The position numbers and the translations under genes are program-made. From contig NZ_FMVM01000007.1 of assembly GCF_900102085.1 (NCBI RefSeq), positions 1-64,000 on the forward strand: DNA of 64,000 nt, given 5' to 3'. The notes under the pieces were generated by a model. The model made no database searches. It saw only the letters and a program-made list of their open reading frames with translations, and was not told the DNA's origin. This document shows positions 18,597 through 29,182 of the stretch, in pieces. The stretch comes from Paenibacillus polysaccharolyticus. Lineage in GTDB: Bacteria > Bacillota > Bacilli > Paenibacillales > Paenibacillaceae. How positions within the stretch are numbered: the stretch's first letter is position 1; every line of letters starts with the position of its first letter.

Positions 18597-19631
18597 TTAA
18601 CGCTTGGAACGAACTGCTGAACTGCTTCTGCTTTTGAACATATGAATATTTTCCAGTGCTTTACCTGTGCCGATCGCTACGCAATCTAGCGGATTCTCCG
18701 CAACAATGACAGGCATTCCTGTCTCTCCAGCCAGCAGCTTATCCAGATTGCGAAGCAGAGCTCCGCCGCCTGTCAGGACAATTCCCCGATCCATAATGTC
18801 TGCTGCAAGCTCAGGAGGGCACTTCTCAAGTGTTACTTTTACCGCTTCAACAATAGCATTCACGGTGTCTGCCAGAGCTTCGCTGATCTCATCAGAAGTA
18901 ATGGTAATCGTCTTCGGCAGACCTGTTACCAGATCACGTCCGCGAATTTCCATCGTTTCCACTTGTTCCAGCGGCATAGCTGAACCGATATCCATCTTCA
19001 ACTGTTCGGATGTACGTTCACCGATCATCAGATTGTATTGGCGTTTGATGTACTGAATCACGGATTCATCCATCTCGTCACCTGCTACACGCACCGAACG
19101 GCTGGTTACGATACCACCTAGAGAAATGACTGCCACTTCAGTTGTACCGCCACCAATATCAACGACCATACTGCCTGTCGGTTCCCATACGGGCAGATCT
19201 GCACCAATAGCGGCTGCAAATGGTTCTTCGATCGTGTAAGCCTCACGTGCTCCTGCCTGTTTGGTCGCATCTTCAACTGCACGTTGTTCCACGGCCGTAA
19301 TTCCGGATGGTACACATACCATCACGTTAGGATGACGCTGAAACATAGAGCGTTGCTTCTGTGCCTGACGAATAAAGTATTTGATCATCGTTGCAGTAGT
19401 ATCGAAGTCAGCAATTACGCCATCTTTCATTGGACGAATAGCGCGGATATTGCCAGGTGTACGTCCAATCATTTTTTTAGCGGACTCACCCACAGCCTCG
19501 ATACTTTTTGTATCCGTACGCAATGCGACAACCGAAGGCTCGCGCACCACAATTCCTTTTCCACGTACATAAACCAGCGTATTCGCTGTCCCCAAATCAA
19601 TACCCAAATCTTTCGTAAAACCACCAAACAT
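18597..19631 (-). CDS. mreB: Rod shape-determining actin homologue MreB
   Basis: 344 residues. Actin-fold ATPase guiding lateral wall synthesis. [14 protein letters not shown] is phosphate-1, [19 protein letters not shown] phosphate-2 and [15 protein letters not shown] the adenosine motif. AAGGAG lies 8 nt before the ATG. A 180-bp gap to mreC holds a short CCCGG/CCGGG inverted repeat without a T tract. Confidence 0.97.
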   Translation of the reverse strand: MFGGFTKDLGIDLGTANTLVYVRGKGIVVREPSVVALRTDTKSIEAVGESAKKMIGRTPGNIRAIRPMKDGVIADFDTTATMIKYFIRQAQKQRSMFQRHPNVMVCVPSGITAVEQRAVEDATKQAGAREAYTIEEPFAAAIGADLPVWEPTGSMVVDIGGGTTEVAVISLGGIVTSRSVRVAGDEMDESVIQYIKRQYNLMIGERTSEQLKMDIGSAMPLEQVETMEIRGRDLVTGLPKTITITSDEISEALADTVNAIVEAVKVTLEKCPPELAADIMDRGIVLTGGGALLRNLDKLLAGETGMPVIVAENPLDCVAIGTGKALENIHMFKSRSSSAVRSKR

Positions 19632-19824
19632 GACGTATTCTCCTTTTCTGCCTCATATTACTGCTCCTGTTTCATTACAAGAGCATAACTTTCATTCCCA
19701 CGAAACCGTGGAGCTAATATTCGCATGTAGTATTTTGAATCTGAATCTGCAAAGTAAAGTGAACCTATCTTTGACGGACACGTCCGTTATCATTCATAGG
19801 AAAACATCAACGCCAACCATTATA

Positions 19825-20514
19825 TTATACCAAGCCCTTCTCCTTCAAACTTACGTATGTTCCATCACCAATAACAAGGTGGTCCAGAACGTCAATGCCC
19901 ACGATTGCGCCGGCTTCAATCAGTCTTTTGGTTATCTGAATATCTTCCGGACTAGGCGTTGGATCACCGCTGGGATGGTTATGTGCGCACACAATTGAGG
20001 CACTGCTACATTTGATGGCGGCACGAAATACTTCACGCGGATGTACAATTGAAGCATTCAGGCTGCCCATGGAGAGTGTTTCCTGAGCTATGATATGATT
20101 TTTGCTATTCAAAAAAAGACACACAAAATGTTCTTTCTGCAAATAACGCAGTTGTTCCATTAGAATATCCGCAGCATCACGCGGTGTACGGATCGATGTC
20201 GATGGAGCAAGCCGACTCTTGGCAATCCGATGGCCCAGTTCAATACCTGCTTTAAGCTGAACCGCTTTGGCTTGTCCAATGCCCTTCATAGCTGTCATCT
20301 CTTCAAGGCTCAGATCCATCAACGAACGGATGCCACCTGCTTGATTCAGTATCCGCTGTGCCATATGCATGGCGGATTCCTGTCTCGTTCCTGTTCGAAG
20401 TAATATAGCAAGCAATTCGGTATGACTCAAGGCGCCCGCCCCATATTCCATCATGCGTTCTCTCGGGCGATCTTCCTGGGGGATGTCGCGCATCATGTAT
20501 TGAGGCGACTCCAT
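19825..20514 (-). CDS. radC: RadC/YsxA family JAB-domain protein
   Basis: 229 residues, matching the family length. N-terminal helix-hairpin-helix region (MKGIGQAKAVQLKAG), C-terminal JAB/MPN domain with the metal motif HNHPSGDPTPSPED. The old name implies DNA repair, but the function is unproven. An upstream extension to 20592 would overlap maf; ATG at 20514 has AGAGGG just before it and gives MESPQYMMRDIP, so it is chosen. Confidence 0.9.
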   Translation of the reverse strand: MESPQYMMRDIPQEDRPRERMMEYGAGALSHTELLAILLRTGTRQESAMHMAQRILNQAGGIRSLMDLSLEEMTAMKGIGQAKAVQLKAGIELGHRIAKSRLAPSTSIRTPRDAADILMEQLRYLQKEHFVCLFLNSKNHIIAQETLSMGSLNASIVHPREVFRAAIKCSSASIVCAHNHPSGDPTPSPEDIQITKRLIEAGAIVGIDVLDHLVIGDGTYVSLKEKGLV

Positions 20515-20545
20515 ACGTTCCCTCTTTTCACAGCATCCGTTTTGA

Positions 20546-21160
20546 TTATGTTTGTGGCAACACGTACACGCCAAATCCCTCCAGCATGTCACTGAGCAGA
20601 GATAGTGGCAAGCCTACCACATTAAAATAGCATCCTTCAATGCGGTCGATCAGTGAAGCGCCAATGCCTTGAATAGCATATGACCCTGCTTTGTCTGAAG
20701 GTTCTCCCGTCTTCACGTACGCGCGGATCGTAGCTTCAGACAGTTCCTTCATCGTTACATCCGTCTGACGATAATGCACCACTGAATGTCCGGTAGCTGA
20801 ATCAATACAAGCGACACCCGTAAACACACGATGTTCCCGTCCTTGCAGACGTGACAACATCTGCTCAGCATCAGACTCATCCACAGGCTTGCCCAGAATC
20901 TCATTGTCAAGAACAACAACGGTATCACTGCCGACGATAATGGCATCCTTACTGCTACCTTCCAGTCCACGATACACAGCAAGCGCCTTGCGAAGAGCCA
21001 ATTCTTGCACGGTCTGTTCTGGGGTCCAGTCTGATGGTGTATTCTCATCGGCATAACTCGGTATAACTTCAAACGCTAAATGGAGTGACGCGATCAGTTC
21101 CTTGCGCCGCGGCGATGTGGAGGCCAGAATAATCGGGCGCTGTTCTGTGTTATTCGACAT
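20546..21160 (-). CDS. maf: Maf-family nucleotide pyrophosphatase
   Basis: 204 residues. Maf proteins hydrolyse dTTP/UTP or modified nucleotides and affect septum formation. LASTSPRRKELI is the N-terminal signature, SDTVVVLDNEILGKP the catalytic motif and GSYAIQGIGASLIDRIEG the C-terminal one. AAGGAG precedes the ATG by 6 nt; 31 nt separate it from radC. Confidence 0.95.
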   Translation of the reverse strand: MSNNTEQRPIILASTSPRRKELIASLHLAFEVIPSYADENTPSDWTPEQTVQELALRKALAVYRGLEGSSKDAIIVGSDTVVVLDNEILGKPVDESDAEQMLSRLQGREHRVFTGVACIDSATGHSVVHYRQTDVTMKELSEATIRAYVKTGEPSDKAGSYAIQGIGASLIDRIEGCYFNVVGLPLSLLSDMLEGFGVYVLPQT

Positions 21161-21249
21161 TAACGGCTCCTTATACTACGGCAACACCTGTCCGAATCAC
21201 AATAATAGATGTCACTAGTTTATTTTTTTGGTCAACATTCGTCATTCTC

Positions 21250-21492
21250 CTACAGTCTGCGATACAGCCACACAGCCGCAATAATACCAATCAGACTCAG
21301 GAGGCTCATTTGAAATTGAAATGAAAGGTCATAACTGAAAATATCGAGATCAGCCTGGGGCGACCAGCGAATCGTTGTGACCTTGGTTAGAAAGGCTACA
21401 GCTTTAACAGGCTGCAGTGCCTTGGCGATCCACGCTCCGGCCATCCAGCCAAGCAGCAGAAACAATAATAACACGCCGAAGTTTTTTTTCAT
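21250..21492 (-). CDS. Small membrane protein, DUF4321-like
   Basis: 80 residues with hydrophobic helices at ~5-25 and ~57-76 and a short loop between. Proteins of this type occur next to maf in Clostridia and Paenibacilli; no function is known. ATG preceded by GAGGGAAG. Transcribed with maf-radC by spacing (89 nt). Confidence 0.75.
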   Translation of the reverse strand: MKKNFGVLLLFLLLGWMAGAWIAKALQPVKAVAFLTKVTTIRWSPQADLDIFSYDLSFQFQMSLLSLIGIIAAVWLYRRL

Positions 21493-21566
21493 CGGTTAAT
21501 CTTCCCTCGCCATTTTTTGACACCCACATTATTATACGGGGTTTTGTACGTCAATACAAACACAAA

Positions 21567-21602
21567 TCCGGCAGGGGGAACTATTTCCAGTTCCTTGCCG
21601 GA
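21567..21602 (-). terminator. Terminator-like hairpin after the spoIIB-like gene
   Basis: ATCCGGCA...TGCCGGAT with a long inner stem; on the minus strand it is followed by TTTGTGTTTG, 36 nt beyond the stop codon. Confidence 0.7.
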
Positions 21603-21638
21603 TAGGAGTTTTGAGGCGTTGTTATGGGAATAGGAGCT

Positions 21639-22892
21639 TTATTGGTTTATAGACTCAAGCCACTTTTTCTGTTGGAGCACATACTCCATCAAATCTGACT
21701 GTACCGCCCACATGTGAACAGCGTCCGGATTTTTATTATACTCTGCAATGGCTGTTATCGCACTGTTCATCGATTTCTCCATGCTGGTCACAACCGGTTG
21801 AACGTCTACCGCCATTCCAGGCGCAAGGCTTTTTATGCCGGTCAACCACGTTTGATGCAGCGTCTGTAGTGCTTCCATCATCTCTGGTGAAATGGCTGCT
21901 TGTACGGACTGACCCAATTGCTGGATCGAGAGTGTTGATAACTGATCGACAAGCGCGGAGCTGTTTTTGAAGAAAAGAGCAACGTCCTCCTGCTTATTAC
22001 CAAAGATCGCCGGATCCACCGCCGGATTGACGATCTCTTTGACATATAATTCCACTCCCTGAGACTTTAGTCTGGTACTGAGGAGCTTGGCCTCCTCACG
22101 ATCCGCTGAGATGCCGGCATATACACGATTGCCATCTTCAGGGTCCGAACTCGCAGCCAAGCCCGTTTGGGTGAGTTCAAGCTTCGCTTGCTCCGCTCGT
22201 TCCGGGGAACTGAATACCCCGTATTGCAGGGCATAGTATGTACCACCTGCAGATGATACTTCAAGTTGCCCTGCAGTTCCAGCAACTCCGTCCTGACCTG
22301 ACACAGTAGAAACACTCTGATTCACAGGTAGCATTTCATCCGGTTTCACCACGTTCTCCTTGTTAAAAAAGGACAAAATAACCATACCGAACAGTGCTCC
22401 GGTTACCAATGCCCCTGAAACAGAGCCGATCATCTTCCAGCCTCTGGGAGGACGATTTCGTTTATACGAATAGTTCTCCGATTCGATCATCCAGTTATGG
22501 CCCTGATCCAGATCTTGACTTCTTTCCGAATCATACTCGTCATACGGCGTGTTTAGATCTGAAACATCGTTTGTATCGGTTGAACGAGGATCAGAATCTA
22601 CATCCAGATGCGAATTCCGGTAGTTCATTAAATTCGTGTGTTTCCTACGATCCGATTCAGAACGGGAAGCATCTGCCAGAATCGTCCCTCCCCAATCCAT
22701 AGGCATGTCCTCTACTGCCATTGATGAACCAGAGGTGTTGTTTGTGTCTGGTTCAGGCTTCGGCAACGACTGTACTGTATTAGGCAAATTTTCGTTCATT
22801 GTGACCAGTGTACTGGATGCCGTCATCCCCTGCTTTTCCAGCTTGTCCGACTCCTGATCTCCGAAGCGAAACGTCATTCTGGCGTTGCTCAC
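21639..22892 (-). CDS. SPOR-domain membrane protein, SpoIIB-like
   Basis: 417 residues. Acidic, Ser/Asn/Asp-rich cytoplasmic region (1-~165), one membrane helix (~170-190, VSGALVTGALFGMVILSFF), then a SPOR-type peptidoglycan-binding domain (~225-300, YYALQYGVFSSPERAEQAKLE). In B. subtilis the gene between maf and folC encodes SpoIIB, which localises the engulfment machinery; position and architecture match but sequence of this family drifts fast. GTG start at 22892 is supported by AAAGGAG 9 nt upstream; the longer frame to 22955 lacks an SD. Confidence 0.72.
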   Translation of the reverse strand: MSNARMTFRFGDQESDKLEKQGMTASSTLVTMNENLPNTVQSLPKPEPDTNNTSGSSMAVEDMPMDWGGTILADASRSESDRRKHTNLMNYRNSHLDVDSDPRSTDTNDVSDLNTPYDEYDSERSQDLDQGHNWMIESENYSYKRNRPPRGWKMIGSVSGALVTGALFGMVILSFFNKENVVKPDEMLPVNQSVSTVSGQDGVAGTAGQLEVSSAGGTYYALQYGVFSSPERAEQAKLELTQTGLAASSDPEDGNRVYAGISADREEAKLLSTRLKSQGVELYVKEIVNPAVDPAIFGNKQEDVALFFKNSSALVDQLSTLSIQQLGQSVQAAISPEMMEALQTLHQTWLTGIKSLAPGMAVDVQPVVTSMEKSMNSAITAIAEYNKNPDAVHMWAVQSDLMEYVLQQKKWLESINQ

Positions 22893-23000
22893 CCGTACCC
22901 TCTCCTTTGTCCCATTTATATCATCTATATGTTGAGATGGAGGATAACATTCCACGGAATGATTAAATCTTCAGACTTTCTAATCATATGAATCCCAAGC

Positions 23001-23036
23001 CAAAAACGCCTGGCTTCATGAAGAAGACAGACGTTT
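23001..23036 (-). terminator. Terminator after murC
   Basis: Minus strand: AAACGTCTGTCTTC and GAAGCCAGGCGTTT (14-bp stem with one wobble and one mismatch) followed by a T run. Confidence 0.75.
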
Positions 23037-23050
23037 TAAGTGTGGTACCC

Positions 23051-23145
23051 GTTGATCAAAAGGTCCATGGAACATATACTCCGATGAGAAATCACAAGAA
23101 TAGTAGCGATTGTTCCCCAATTTGTTGATCCCTAAGTTCAACTTG
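23051..23145. repeat. Degenerate third copy of the dispersed hairpin repeat
   Basis: From GTTGATCAAAAGGT through ACTCCGATGA, TAGTAGCGATTGTTCCCCA and TTTGTTGAT to GTTCAACTTG the order of motifs is that of the left half of the copy at 33402-33639, followed directly by the right-end GTTCAACTT motif. The right inner arm is missing. Lies in the spoIIB-murC gap. Confidence 0.45.
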
Positions 23146-23166
23146 CATCATTTTGAAATCACAAAA

Positions 23167-24546
23167 TTATTTCAAACCTTTGGCGAGTATATCGCCCACT
23201 TTCCAAATATCCCCTGCGCCCATCGTAAGCACAAGATCTCCTGGTTGTAGCCGCGGCTCTAGATCAGCCACAACTTCCTCTTTGGTCGGCAGGTATCTTG
23301 CTGATGCATTGCTGTTCTGCACGATCAGTTCAACGAGTCTTGCGGAGTGTACACCTTCAATCTGCTTTTCACCGGCAGGAGAATAGATATCGGTAATCAG
23401 CACCTCATCCGCCTCGGCAAAAGCCCGGCTGAACGCATCCAGCAGGAAAAATGTCCGTGTATAACGCTGCGGCTGAAATACAGCAATAATCCGTTTACCT
23501 GTCGCTTTCGCCGCACTGATTGTAGCTTCAATTTCTGTAGGGTGGTGAGCGTAATCGTCAATAATGAGCATATCACGCGCCTCACCCAACACCTGAAATC
23601 TGCGTTTCGCCCCATGGAATTGCACGATCGCTGCTGTAATCTTCTCAAACGGAATGCCTGCTTCAAGACAGGTAATAACCGTAGCCATCGCATTGTAGAC
23701 GTTGTGTTTACCAGGTACTGACAACTCCACTGTTCCCATCGCTGTACCTCGATGATTCATGGTGAACGAGATACGGCGATCCCCGAGAACGATATCTGTT
23801 GCTGTGTAATCAGCAACCTGCTCGATGCCGTAAGTTGTAATGCGAGACTTGAGATGCGGCAAAATAGCCTGCACATTTTCATCATCAGCGCATACAATGG
23901 CTGTGCCCTCTGGACGAATCTGACTGAGGAACTGTACATAAGCTTTCTTTAGTTCCTCGAAGTCACTGTTATAATTCTCTAGATGGTCAGCTTCAATGTT
24001 CGTTACGATGCCAAGCCAAGGATGGTACTGTAAAAAAGAGCCATCGCTCTCGTCCGCTTCCGCGACAACCCACTCGCCTTGACCTGCTTTGGCATTGGTT
24101 CCCAAATTCATGATTTCTCCACCTATAATATAGGTAGGATCTATTTCACATTGCTCCATAACCAGTGCGATCATGGAAGAAGTTGTCGTTTTGCCATGCG
24201 CACCAGCAACGGCCACGCCTTTGCGCTCGTTTAACAAACGTGCCAGCATTTGAGCGCGATGAAGGATAGGTATGTTTAGCTGCTCCGCAGCTACACGTTC
24301 CACATTATCCGCAGGAGCTGCTGTAGAATAAACGACAAGATCCGCTCCGTTCACATGCTCCGCGGTATGTCCAATATATATTTTCGCCCCTTTGGCTGCC
24401 AACTTCTCTGTCAACTCCTGTGAAGCGACATCCGATCCGGTAACGGTATATCCCATCTCCAGCATAACCCGGGCGATGGCACTCATGCCATAACCGCCAA
24501 TCCCTATAAAATGAACATGTTCCGATGTGTTTAACAAAACTTTCAC
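23167..24546 (-). CDS. murC: UDP-N-acetylmuramate-L-alanine ligase
   Basis: 459 residues. Adds L-Ala to UDP-MurNAc in cytoplasmic peptidoglycan synthesis. HFIGIGGYGMSAIA is the nucleotide-binding start, AVAGAHGKTTTSSMIA the ATP loop, and DDYAHHPTEIEATISAAK the MurC signature. The GTG at 24546 overlaps the folC stop (GTGA); a TTG at 24549 is the alternative, and neither has a strong SD, so translation is probably coupled to folC. murC is not at this locus in B. subtilis. Confidence 0.93.
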   Translation of the reverse strand: MKVLLNTSEHVHFIGIGGYGMSAIARVMLEMGYTVTGSDVASQELTEKLAAKGAKIYIGHTAEHVNGADLVVYSTAAPADNVERVAAEQLNIPILHRAQMLARLLNERKGVAVAGAHGKTTTSSMIALVMEQCEIDPTYIIGGEIMNLGTNAKAGQGEWVVAEADESDGSFLQYHPWLGIVTNIEADHLENYNSDFEELKKAYVQFLSQIRPEGTAIVCADDENVQAILPHLKSRITTYGIEQVADYTATDIVLGDRRISFTMNHRGTAMGTVELSVPGKHNVYNAMATVITCLEAGIPFEKITAAIVQFHGAKRRFQVLGEARDMLIIDDYAHHPTEIEATISAAKATGKRIIAVFQPQRYTRTFFLLDAFSRAFAEADEVLITDIYSPAGEKQIEGVHSARLVELIVQNSNASARYLPTKEEVVADLEPRLQPGDLVLTMGAGDIWKVGDILAKGLK

Positions 24547-25919
24547 CAACCTTTTTCAGAATCGGTTTGATGCAAAAGGGCCGCCCGCACGTCCGCAATC
24601 AGATAAAGCGTGCCGGAAACCACCCCCAGATCCTCCGCTTCCGTCCGTGACTTCAATAGATCAAGTGCCTTTGCCCAGTTCGGCTCGACGATGATATCCA
24701 GTTCCTGCTTCGCAATGGCGGGGCGTACCCGTTCGACAATCTGCAACAATTCGGTTGCAGCCATTTTACGGCGGAAATCTGGCTCGGTCAGGATCAGCGT
24801 ATCCACTAGTGGCAGTATATGCTGCAAATATGCTTCGTGATGCTTATTCGCCAGCATACCCATCATCAAAATTAACTTTTTTTGGGGATAACCGTCGATA
24901 ATGCTCTTGGCAAGCGATTCTGCCCCTTCAGGATTATGCGCTCCATCGAGTACAATCAGTGGATTGTCACTGACTTTCTCAAATCTTCCCGCCCAGAAGG
25001 CATTCTCAAAACCAAGTTTAATATCGTCTTCATCCAGCATAAATGCCATATATTGTCTTAGTAATTCAAGAGACATTAATGCAGCAACAGCATTATCACA
25101 TTGATATACACCTTGCATACGAATGTGAATATTCAGATCACGGAATGGACCGGAGAACTGAAGCGTTTGTCCATCCTTGCTACTTTCAAGCCTTTGGTAT
25201 GAAAATTGGTCCCCAGCCAAGTACACCGTTGATCGCAATCGCTTCGCTCTCTCCTGAATGACCTTTACGGCTTCAGGTTGTACGGCACAGGTTACAACGG
25301 GTACACCCGGCTTAATGATGCCCGCCTTTTCATGTGCAATCTGCTCAACGGTATCTCCAAGGATATCCGTATGATCCATACCGATATTGGTGATGACGGA
25401 CACAACGGGAGTAACAATATTCGTTACGTCCATCCTTCCCCCAAGCCCAGTCTCCCATACTACAATATCGGGGTAACACTCTTCCGCATAATATAGCAAT
25501 GCCAGTGCCGTCGATACTTCAAACATCGTCGGTGATCCGAGCGGTGTTGACGCCATTTCTTTTACGAGAGGAAGCAAACGATTCGACAGCTTTAACAATG
25601 TCTCTTCTGGGATGTCTTCACCGTTATATTGAAAACGGTTTGTAAACTTGGTGATATAAGGTGATGTAAACGTTCCAACGTCATATCCCGCTTGAAGCAG
25701 TACTGACGTCAAAAAAGCGCAAGTCGAACCTTTACCGTTCGTTCCCGCGACATGAATGAATTTGAGCCGTTGGTGCGGATTGCCAAGCTGTGACATAAGG
25801 CTTTCAATACGTTCAAGCCCAGGCCTGATACCAAAAGGAATAAGGCCATTGATCCAATCCACGGCCTCGTCATACGTCTGTAAAGGAGTAGCTTTATCTG
25901 TCCCGTTTAATTCCGTCAT
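24543..25919 (-). CDS. folC: Folylpolyglutamate synthase / dihydrofolate synthase
   Basis: 458 residues, Mur-ligase fold. Adds glutamate to dihydropteroate and folates. VAGTNGKGSTCAFL is the ATP loop, TSPYITKFTNRFQYNGEDI the folate-site motif, and LDGAHNPEGAESL the C-terminal domain marker. ATG at 25919 is preferred (GAAGGTG upstream, MTELNG start) over an in-frame ATG at 25991 that lies in the valS terminator. Shares a 4-nt overlap with murC. Confidence 0.94.
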   Translation of the reverse strand: MTELNGTDKATPLQTYDEAVDWINGLIPFGIRPGLERIESLMSQLGNPHQRLKFIHVAGTNGKGSTCAFLTSVLLQAGYDVGTFTSPYITKFTNRFQYNGEDIPEETLLKLSNRLLPLVKEMASTPLGSPTMFEVSTALALLYYAEECYPDIVVWETGLGGRMDVTNIVTPVVSVITNIGMDHTDILGDTVEQIAHEKAGIIKPGVPVVTCAVQPEAVKVIQERAKRLRSTVYLAGDQFSYQRLESSKDGQTLQFSGPFRDLNIHIRMQGVYQCDNAVAALMSLELLRQYMAFMLDEDDIKLGFENAFWAGRFEKVSDNPLIVLDGAHNPEGAESLAKSIIDGYPQKKLILMMGMLANKHHEAYLQHILPLVDTLILTEPDFRRKMAATELLQIVERVRPAIAKQELDIIVEPNWAKALDLLKSRTEAEDLGVVSGTLYLIADVRAALLHQTDSEKGW

Positions 25920-25956
25920 CTGATTCACCTTCAGTTCCCTGTTTGATTGAAGATTG

Positions 25957-26001
25957 AAAAAAGCAGCCGGATGGCGCCAAAAGCGTTCCATCCGACCCTT
26001 T
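25957..26001 (-). terminator. Terminator after valS
   Basis: Minus strand: GTCGGATGGAACGC, TTTT loop, GGCGCCATCCGGC, then a T6 run close behind. It separates valS from folC-murC. Confidence 0.85.
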
Positions 26002-26007
26002 TTGATA

Positions 26008-28671
26008 TTAACCTTTGAGCTCTTTGATTCGTGCGATGACTTTATCCCGTTTATCCGAATAATCCGCTTGTTTAGCGCGTTCTTCCTCGATAACTTTAGC
26101 AGGAGCCTTCGCTACGAATCCCTCATTCGCCAGTTTTTTCTCCACACGGAGTACTTCACCTTCAAGGTTCTGAAGTTCTTTCTCCAGACGAGCTACTTCC
26201 TGCTCAATATCAATCAGACCTGCGAGCGGCAAGTACAATTCCGCTCCCGTGATGATCGCTGTCATGGCTTTGTCTGGTGAACTCAGATCCAATCCGCTCT
26301 CGAATTCGGATGTATTACAGAAGCGTTTGATGTAATGACTGTTGCGTTCGATAATACTAGATGCTTCTTCACTGTTCGCTTTGACCATTAATTCGATCTT
26401 TTTGCTCATCGGCACATTCACTTCGGCACGGATGTTCCGAACAGCGCGAATGGTATCCATCAGCAAGTTCATCTCCGCAACAGCTCCCGGATTCTCCAGC
26501 GCAGGGTCGTATACTGGCCAAGAAGCAAGTGTAATGGTCTCTCCCTCATGAGGCAGATGTTGCCAGATCTCTTCCGAGATGTACGGCATGAACGGATGAA
26601 TCAGGCGCATGGTCTGATCCAGCACGTAGGCCAGCACCGATTGTGTTTTCTTTTTCGCAACCGGATCTTCTCCGTAGAATGACAGCTTGGCGAATTCGAT
26701 GTACCAGTCACACAGATCATCCCAGATAAAGTTGTACAATACACGCCCTGTTTCCCCAAACTCATACGCATCGATTAGACGCGTAATATCTCGGGAAGTT
26801 TCGTTGAGGCGGTGCAAAATCCAATAATCCGCTGTTCCAAGCTCACCGCTGATGTCACGATCTTCATAAGTGAAACCTTCCAGATTCATCAACGCAAAGC
26901 GGGAAGCATTCCAGATTTTGTTGGCGAAGTTACGAGCCTGCTCGACCCGCTCCCAGCGGAAACGCAAATCCTGTCCCGGAGTACTGCTGGTCGAGATCAT
27001 GTAACGCATCGCATCTGCACCGTACTTCTCGATAACATCCAGCGGGTCTACACCGTTCCCAAGAGACTTGGACATCTTACGTCCATCAGCGTCACGTACA
27101 AGACCATGCATCAGTACATCCTTGAACGGAATTTCATCCGTAAATTCCAGGGCAGTGAAGATCATACGCGCCACCCAGAAGTAAATGATGTCATAACCTG
27201 TAACGAGTACATTTGTTGGATAATAACGCTTCAGATCGTCTGTATTTTCAGGCCAGCCCAATGTAGAGAACGGCCATAGTGCCGAGCTAAACCACGTATC
27301 CAGAACGTCCTCATCCTGTTTCAACTTGCGCCCTGCATATTCAGGCAATGTTGTTGGATCTTCTGCGGATACAATCACTTCACCTGTTTCTTCGTCGTAC
27401 CAAGCAGGAATACGATGTCCCCACCACAGTTGACGGGAAATACACCAGTCACGAACGTTTTCAATCCAGTTCAGATACGTTTTCTCAAAACGATCCGGAA
27501 CAAAGTTAACCCCTTCGCCGCTTTGCTGCTTTTTGATTGCTCTCTCCGCGAGTGGTTTCATCTCTACGAACCATTGTGTGGACAAGTAAGGCTCCACTAC
27601 TGCTCCGGTGCGCTCACTGTGTCCAACCTGGTGCATATGATCTTCAATATTAATCAGGACACCTTGTTCTTTCAGATCAGCCACGATCTGTTTGCGGCAT
27701 TCGCTACGATCCAGCCCCTGATATTTGCCAGCTTCCGCATTCATTGTTCCACTTTCATCCATAACGGTAATTTGAGGCAAGTCATGACGTAAACCTACTT
27801 CAAAGTCATTCGGATCATGCGCAGGTGTGATTTTCACTGCACCGCTACCGAACTCTTTGTCTACGTAGTCATCCGCAATGACTGGAATCTCACGACCGAT
27901 GATTGGCAATACGAGTGTTTTACCGATCATGTCTGCATAACGTTCATCTTTAGGATGAACGGCAACAGCAGAATCACCCAGCATCGTTTCCGGACGTGTC
28001 GTTGCCACAGTAATGTGACCACTCCCGTCTTTGAGCGGATAACGCAGATGATAGAGATGACCCTGAATTTCCTTATATTCAACCTCAATATCCGAGAGCG
28101 CAGTACGATTCACCGGATCCCAGTTAATGATACGTTTACCGCGATAAATAAGACCTTTCTCATATAACTGCACAAATACTTTACGCACCGCTTTGGATAG
28201 ACCTTCATCCAGCGTAAAACGTTCACGGGAGTAGTCGAGAGACAGACCCATTTTGCCCCATTGCTGACGAATGGTTGTAGCGTACTGGTCTTTCCAATCC
28301 CAGACTTTCTCCAGAAACTTCTCACGTCCCAGATCATAACGCGTCAATCCATCTTCACGCAGCTTCTGTTCCACTTTCGTCTGAGTCGCAATACCTGCGT
28401 GGTCGGAACCTGGCAACCAAAGTGCGTCATAACCCTGCATCCGTTTTGTACGAATGAGGATATCCTGCAGGGTAAAGTCAAGTGCATGACCGATGTGAAG
28501 CATACCTGTTACGTTCGGTGGTGGAATTACAATGGTATATGGCTCGGCATCCTTGCGTTTACCCGCTTGGAAATACCCGCGCTCCGTCCAGGTGGAGTAC
28601 CATTTATCTTCTGCCGCCTTCGGATCGTAAGTCGTCGGCATTTCAGTTGTTGCTTTTTTTTGTTCAGACAT
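26008..28671 (-). CDS. valS: Valyl-tRNA synthetase
   Basis: 887 residues, class I. HIGHA motif in [15 protein letters not shown] (~50-65), KMSKS motif in [17 protein letters not shown] (~530), an editing domain between, and a C-terminal coiled coil (~820-887, [20 protein letters not shown]). GGAGG lies 8 nt before the ATG. Expression is controlled by the T-box leader at 28705-29027. Confidence 0.98.
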   Translation of the reverse strand: MSEQKKATTEMPTTYDPKAAEDKWYSTWTERGYFQAGKRKDAEPYTIVIPPPNVTGMLHIGHALDFTLQDILIRTKRMQGYDALWLPGSDHAGIATQTKVEQKLREDGLTRYDLGREKFLEKVWDWKDQYATTIRQQWGKMGLSLDYSRERFTLDEGLSKAVRKVFVQLYEKGLIYRGKRIINWDPVNRTALSDIEVEYKEIQGHLYHLRYPLKDGSGHITVATTRPETMLGDSAVAVHPKDERYADMIGKTLVLPIIGREIPVIADDYVDKEFGSGAVKITPAHDPNDFEVGLRHDLPQITVMDESGTMNAEAGKYQGLDRSECRKQIVADLKEQGVLINIEDHMHQVGHSERTGAVVEPYLSTQWFVEMKPLAERAIKKQQSGEGVNFVPDRFEKTYLNWIENVRDWCISRQLWWGHRIPAWYDEETGEVIVSAEDPTTLPEYAGRKLKQDEDVLDTWFSSALWPFSTLGWPENTDDLKRYYPTNVLVTGYDIIYFWVARMIFTALEFTDEIPFKDVLMHGLVRDADGRKMSKSLGNGVDPLDVIEKYGADAMRYMISTSSTPGQDLRFRWERVEQARNFANKIWNASRFALMNLEGFTYEDRDISGELGTADYWILHRLNETSRDITRLIDAYEFGETGRVLYNFIWDDLCDWYIEFAKLSFYGEDPVAKKKTQSVLAYVLDQTMRLIHPFMPYISEEIWQHLPHEGETITLASWPVYDPALENPGAVAEMNLLMDTIRAVRNIRAEVNVPMSKKIELMVKANSEEASSIIERNSHYIKRFCNTSEFESGLDLSSPDKAMTAIITGAELYLPLAGLIDIEQEVARLEKELQNLEGEVLRVEKKLANEGFVAKAPAKVIEEERAKQADYSDKRDKVIARIKELKG

Positions 28672-28704
28672 GTTTCATTCCTCCGTTACGTCATCTTCAT
28701 CGCT

Positions 28705-28748
28705 AAAAAAACAAAAAAACCTTTCATCCATCAAAGGACGAAAGGTTA
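28705..28748 (-). terminator. T-box attenuator terminator of valS
   Basis: Minus strand: AACCTTTCGTCC, TTTGAT loop, GGATGAAAGGTT, then T7-G-T7. It overlaps the antiterminator alternative formed with the T-box sequence just upstream. Confidence 0.9.
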
Positions 28749-29027
28749 GCTTTCGCGGTACCACCTTTGTTTCACGCTGATAACAGAGATCATGGTTCAT
28801 GCTCTCAATAGGACGGCGTGACACTTCAAGCAGATAACGGCTGCGACCGGCCTATCCTACCTCCGAGGTTAATGAATGTATTACATCCACCTCCAGTACT
28901 CAAACAGGCAACTCCCGGGCGACTTCGATCAGTTGGTTCCTGCGGAATCTCACAGCGCATCGATCCCACTCTCTGAAAGGTCATACTGTCTACTACTCCC
29001 GATCCACGTCATTATTCAAAAAATCCT
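28705..29027 (-). promoter_or_regulatory. T-box riboswitch controlling valS
   Basis: Leader of about 320 nt between the promoter at 29034-29062 and valS. The T-box core AGGTGGTACCGCG is at 28754-28766, upstream of the terminator; stem I features AGTAGTAGACAG and AGAGAGTGGG are present near its 5' end. Uncharged tRNA-Val should bind and favour antitermination. A GTC (Val) codon at 28921-28923 in GAAGTCGCC is a candidate specifier, but I did not fold the RNA. Confidence 0.92.
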
Positions 29028-29033
29028 AAACAC

Positions 29034-29062
29034 ATCATACCTTGCTCGTGCGTGATAGTCAA
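29034..29062 (-). promoter_or_regulatory. Promoter of the valS T-box transcript
   Basis: Minus strand: TTGACT (29057-29062), 17-nt spacer, TATGAT (29034-29039). Confidence 0.85.
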
Positions 29063-29115
29063 CCTGACAACAGCGGAACGAGGTTATTAGACAACCAAAA
29101 TGTTCAAAAACAGGT

Positions 29116-29151
29116 ACAACCCGCAATTCCTATGAGGAATTACGGGCTGTT
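29116..29151 (-). terminator. Terminator-like hairpin after spoVID
   Basis: CAACCCGCAATTCC / GGAATTACGGGCTG, 14-bp stem with mismatches, 32 nt past the spoVID stop. T-rich flanks lie on both sides, so it may act in either direction. Confidence 0.6.
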
Positions 29152-29182
29152 TTATAGGATACGGTATATTTGAACCTAGTGA

